Positions 61,788 to 64,000 of a DNA stretch of 64,000 bases are shown here, in pieces. The stretch comes from an uncultured Flavobacteriaceae bacterium (GTDB lineage Bacteria; Bacteroidota; Bacteroidia; Flavobacteriales; Flavobacteriaceae), in assembly GCA_947489085.1 (NCBI GenBank), contig CANLCJ010000008.1:1-64000 (forward strand), given 5' to 3'. Within the stretch, counting starts at the first letter, position 1, and every line of letters begins with the position of its first letter. The notes below the pieces were generated by a model. It saw only the letters and a program-made list of their open reading frames with translations, searched no databases and had not been told where the DNA came from. The translations under genes and the position numbers were made by a program.

Positions 61788-64000
61788 ATGAAATATTTTA
61801 TACTGCTTGCCTTACTAACTATTGGTTTGGGTATGCAAGCACAACACTATAAAGGTACAGTTATAGATCAAGACAATTTGCCATTAGCACAAGCTACTGT
61901 GCAATCTCTTTCCAATTTAAATAATGCTGTTGTTACAGACGACAATGGGAACTTTAAAATTGAGTTAACAAACGATGCTACTGTAGTGGTTCAATACATT
62001 GGCCACAGTAGCGTTACCGTTGTTTTAAATGCTACAGATAATACAATTGTATTACAAGAAAGCGACGAGTTATTGGATGAGGTTGTTATTTCAGCAAGTA
62101 GAGAGTTACAAAAACGAAAAGATGTTCCTGCTGCAATTAGCGTAGTCTCTCCACAAAAAATAGCAGAGATAAAGGCTGTTACTATCGATCAATTATTAAA
62201 CGATGTACCAGGTGTTGTCGTTGCAACATCTAGAGCTGCAAGTAACGAACAACATTTTACAGCCGTGCGTTCTCCGATAACTACACGCCCGTTATTTTTA
62301 TTTTTAGAAGATGGTTTACCTATTCGTCCTACTTCTGTATTTAATCACAATGCGTTGTTAGAAACCAACGATGTGTCTTTTGAGCGTGTGGAAGTACTAA
62401 AGGGGCCTGCATCGAGTATTTATGGTAGCGATGCTATTGGCGGTAGTTTTAACTTTATAACCAAAAGCCCAACAAGAGATGTAACAGGAGGTGTTGGATT
62501 TCAAATTAACGATTTAGGACTTACAAAATACGAGTTAGAATTTTCGCAATATGCAGGAGAGCATGTGGGCTTTTATATAGGTACTCAGTACATACAGCGT
62601 AGAGATGGTCCAGTAGAACATAGCGATTACGAAAAATTTGCGATAACATTTAAAAATACAAACCAATTATCATCGTCCTTAAATTGGACGAATGTATTCG
62701 ATATTGTAAATTTTAGATCGGATATGGCTGGTTCTTTAAGTGAGTCTGATTTTTTTGGAGGCGATTTTGAGAGCGACCAAACTTTTACAGAGCGCGATGC
62801 GTTTGCATTTCGCTTTAGAAGTACTTTAGAGCAAGTTTGGAATGCCAAAAATAAGACAGCGTTTAATGTTATTATTAGAGATAATGAAATGGCTCAAAAT
62901 CCGTCTTTTAGAATTAGGCAGTTTAGAGACGGGGCAACAAGACAATTAACCGGCTCTGGAAGTGGAGAGGTAAATGTAAATGCGTTTCGAAGTTTTGTAG
63001 GTTTGGCACAGCACAAAATTAAATTTAATACCTTAAACGCATCGTTAATAGTAGGAGGCTCTTTCGATTATTCGCCCCAACGTTTTGTAGCAGAAACAAC
63101 CTCTGTTACCGTGGATACAGAGACTGGCAGAAATATAGACTTTACAATCAATACCAACGATTTTATATTAAACTACCAAGCAGATATTTTTAATTATGCA
63201 GGTTATTTTCAATACGAATTTAACCCTATAACGCATTTAAAAATAACCGCCGCTGCACGTTACGATGGATTTCAATACGATTACAATAATTTAGTGGATG
63301 GTATTGCTGGGCCAAGAGATTCCAGAGATGTATACGATAATATTTCTCCGAAACTAGGAGCGAACTACAACGTAAATAATAATCTTGGTTTCTACGCCAA
63401 TTACTCTAACGGGTTTACACCGCCGCAGGCTTCCACATTGTATAGAAATAGTTTTGTAGGTGTAGGCGATGAGGTGTTCGACTTACAACCTAGTAATTAT
63501 AACAATTACGAAATAGGTACTTACTTTGGCATAAAAAACAAACTAAAAGTAGATGTTGCGCTTTATGCATTAGAAGGGCGAAATACATTAATTACGTTAC
63601 GTAACGACCAAGATGAGTTTTTTAACACTAATGCTGGAAAAACGCTATCTTATGGTGTAGAATACGGTGTGCGCTATACGCCAACAAACGAGATTGCTAT
63701 TAGCCACAATGGGAGCCTTGCGCAACATAAATATATAGATTTTTTTGAGAGAGGTGTAGACCTTTCAGACACTGATAGAGAAACGGCACCATCGCTACTA
63801 GGAAACTCTAGAATAGTGTACAAACCAAACTATGTTAAAGGTTTGGCCTTAAGCGTAACTCACGAACTTGTTGGAGAATACAATACCAGTTTTGAAGGGC
63901 AGGTAGCAAACGAAGACGGTTCTACGAGTACAGCTACTTATGCAGGGCATAATATATTTAATGCATTAGTATCTTATGAAACCCAAAAGTTTGAAGTATG
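61788..64000 (+). CDS. TonB-dependent receptor (truncated by the window end)
   Basis: The frame is open from ATG 61788 to the last base, at least 737 residues. A signal peptide (MKYFILLALLTIGLGMQAQ) is followed by a carboxypeptidase-regulatory-like domain (about 20-95, KGTVIDQDNLPLAQATV), a TonB box-like region (about 100-107), a plug (EVVISASRELQKRKDVPAAI; LLNDVPGVVV; FERVEVLKGPASSIYGSDAIGG, about 101-225) and many barrel strands (YFQYEFNPITHLKITAAARYDG; LGFYANYSNGFTPPQAS). It imports a ligand across the outer membrane using TonB energy. The plug and barrel wording is of the siderophore/metal group rather than SusC. The C-terminus is outside the window. Confidence 0.92.
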   Translation, partial: MKYFILLALLTIGLGMQAQHYKGTVIDQDNLPLAQATVQSLSNLNNAVVTDDNGNFKIELTNDATVVVQYIGHSSVTVVLNATDNTIVLQESDELLDEVVISASRELQKRKDVPAAISVVSPQKIAEIKAVTIDQLLNDVPGVVVATSRAASNEQHFTAVRSPITTRPLFLFLEDGLPIRPTSVFNHNALLETNDVSFERVEVLKGPASSIYGSDAIGGSFNFITKSPTRDVTGGVGFQINDLGLTKYELEFSQYAGEHVGFYIGTQYIQRRDGPVEHSDYEKFAITFKNTNQLSSSLNWTNVFDIVNFRSDMAGSLSESDFFGGDFESDQTFTERDAFAFRFRSTLEQVWNAKNKTAFNVIIRDNEMAQNPSFRIRQFRDGATRQLTGSGSGEVNVNAFRSFVGLAQHKIKFNTLNASLIVGGSFDYSPQRFVAETTSVTVDTETGRNIDFTINTNDFILNYQADIFNYAGYFQYEFNPITHLKITAAARYDGFQYDYNNLVDGIAGPRDSRDVYDNISPKLGANYNVNNNLGFYANYSNGFTPPQASTLYRNSFVGVGDEVFDLQPSNYNNYEIGTYFGIKNKLKVDVALYALEGRNTLITLRNDQDEFFNTNAGKTLSYGVEYGVRYTPTNEIAISHNGSLAQHKYIDFFERGVDLSDTDRETAPSLLGNSRIVYKPNYVKGLALSVTHELVGEYNTSFEGQVANEDGSTSTATYAGHNIFNALVSYETQKFEV

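Noticed and set aside
1-64000. CRISPR array, rRNA operon or prophage
   Set aside because: No regularly spaced direct repeats, no rRNA-like sequence, and no phage capsid, terminase or integrase genes were seen; the contractile-tail-like genes fit the T6SS.

Overview
The window looks like a low-GC chromosome segment from a marine-type Flavobacteriaceae member (Bacteroidota). Supporting signs are a T9SS type-B C-terminal sorting domain, a TonB-dependent receptor with a carboxypeptidase-like N-domain, several Bacteroidota-restricted families (DUF4175, DUF4837, DUF2652, DUF1761), promoter boxes of the TAnnTTTG type, weak or absent Shine-Dalgarno sequences, frequent TTG starts and a subtype-iii type VI secretion system. 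Genus and species cannot be fixed from the sequence alone.

Layout. 0-10 kb: tRNA-Cys, folB, glnS, small membrane and secreted proteins, a band-7 protein, an outer-membrane barrel, a GH43 glycosidase and gltX. 10.8-26.5 kb: a large DUF4175 membrane/coiled-coil protein, ybeY, mnmG flanked by two parS-like palindromes, a methyltransferase, an OmpH-like lipoprotein, holB, a small orphan lipoprotein beside a dead IS5-type element, a cyclase-like/SRPBCC fusion, pgk, an MltD-like lytic transglycosylase and a DUF4837 lipoprotein. 26.6-28.4 kb: about 1.9 kb without an intact gene. It holds a dense cluster of DnaA-box-like 9-mers (a candidate replication origin, fitting the parS sites about 10 kb away) and a decayed IS3 transposase tail.

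28.5-43.7 kb is a type VI secretion locus of the Bacteroidota kind. tssB-tssC (sheath) run leftward; tssE, tssF, tssH/ClpV, tssG, tssN, tssK, then two single-pass membrane proteins (tssO/tssQ-like), a tandem PKD protein (tssP-like), tssR and an unrecognised winged-helix/two-TM protein run rightward. Sheath, baseplate, disassembly ATPase and the Bacteroidota-specific membrane complex are present. The tube (Hcp/TssD), spike (VgrG/TssI), PAAR and recognisable effector/immunity genes are not, so they should lie elsewhere in the genome. A PAS-AraC regulator follows at 44.6 kb.

45.5-64 kb: rpiB, a cation diffusion facilitator, an aldo/keto reductase, a secreted hypothetical, an ElaA-type acetyltransferase, then a long leftward block. 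That block comprises rnpA-DUF4349-S41 protease-OmpA-LRR protein, a MutS-like ATPase, a small membrane protein, an M1 aminopeptidase, a subtilisin and a metallo-beta-lactamase-fold hydrolase. At the right edge a small cysteine-rich secreted protein precedes a TonB-dependent receptor that runs off the window.

All assignments come from reading motifs and remembered families; no database search was run.
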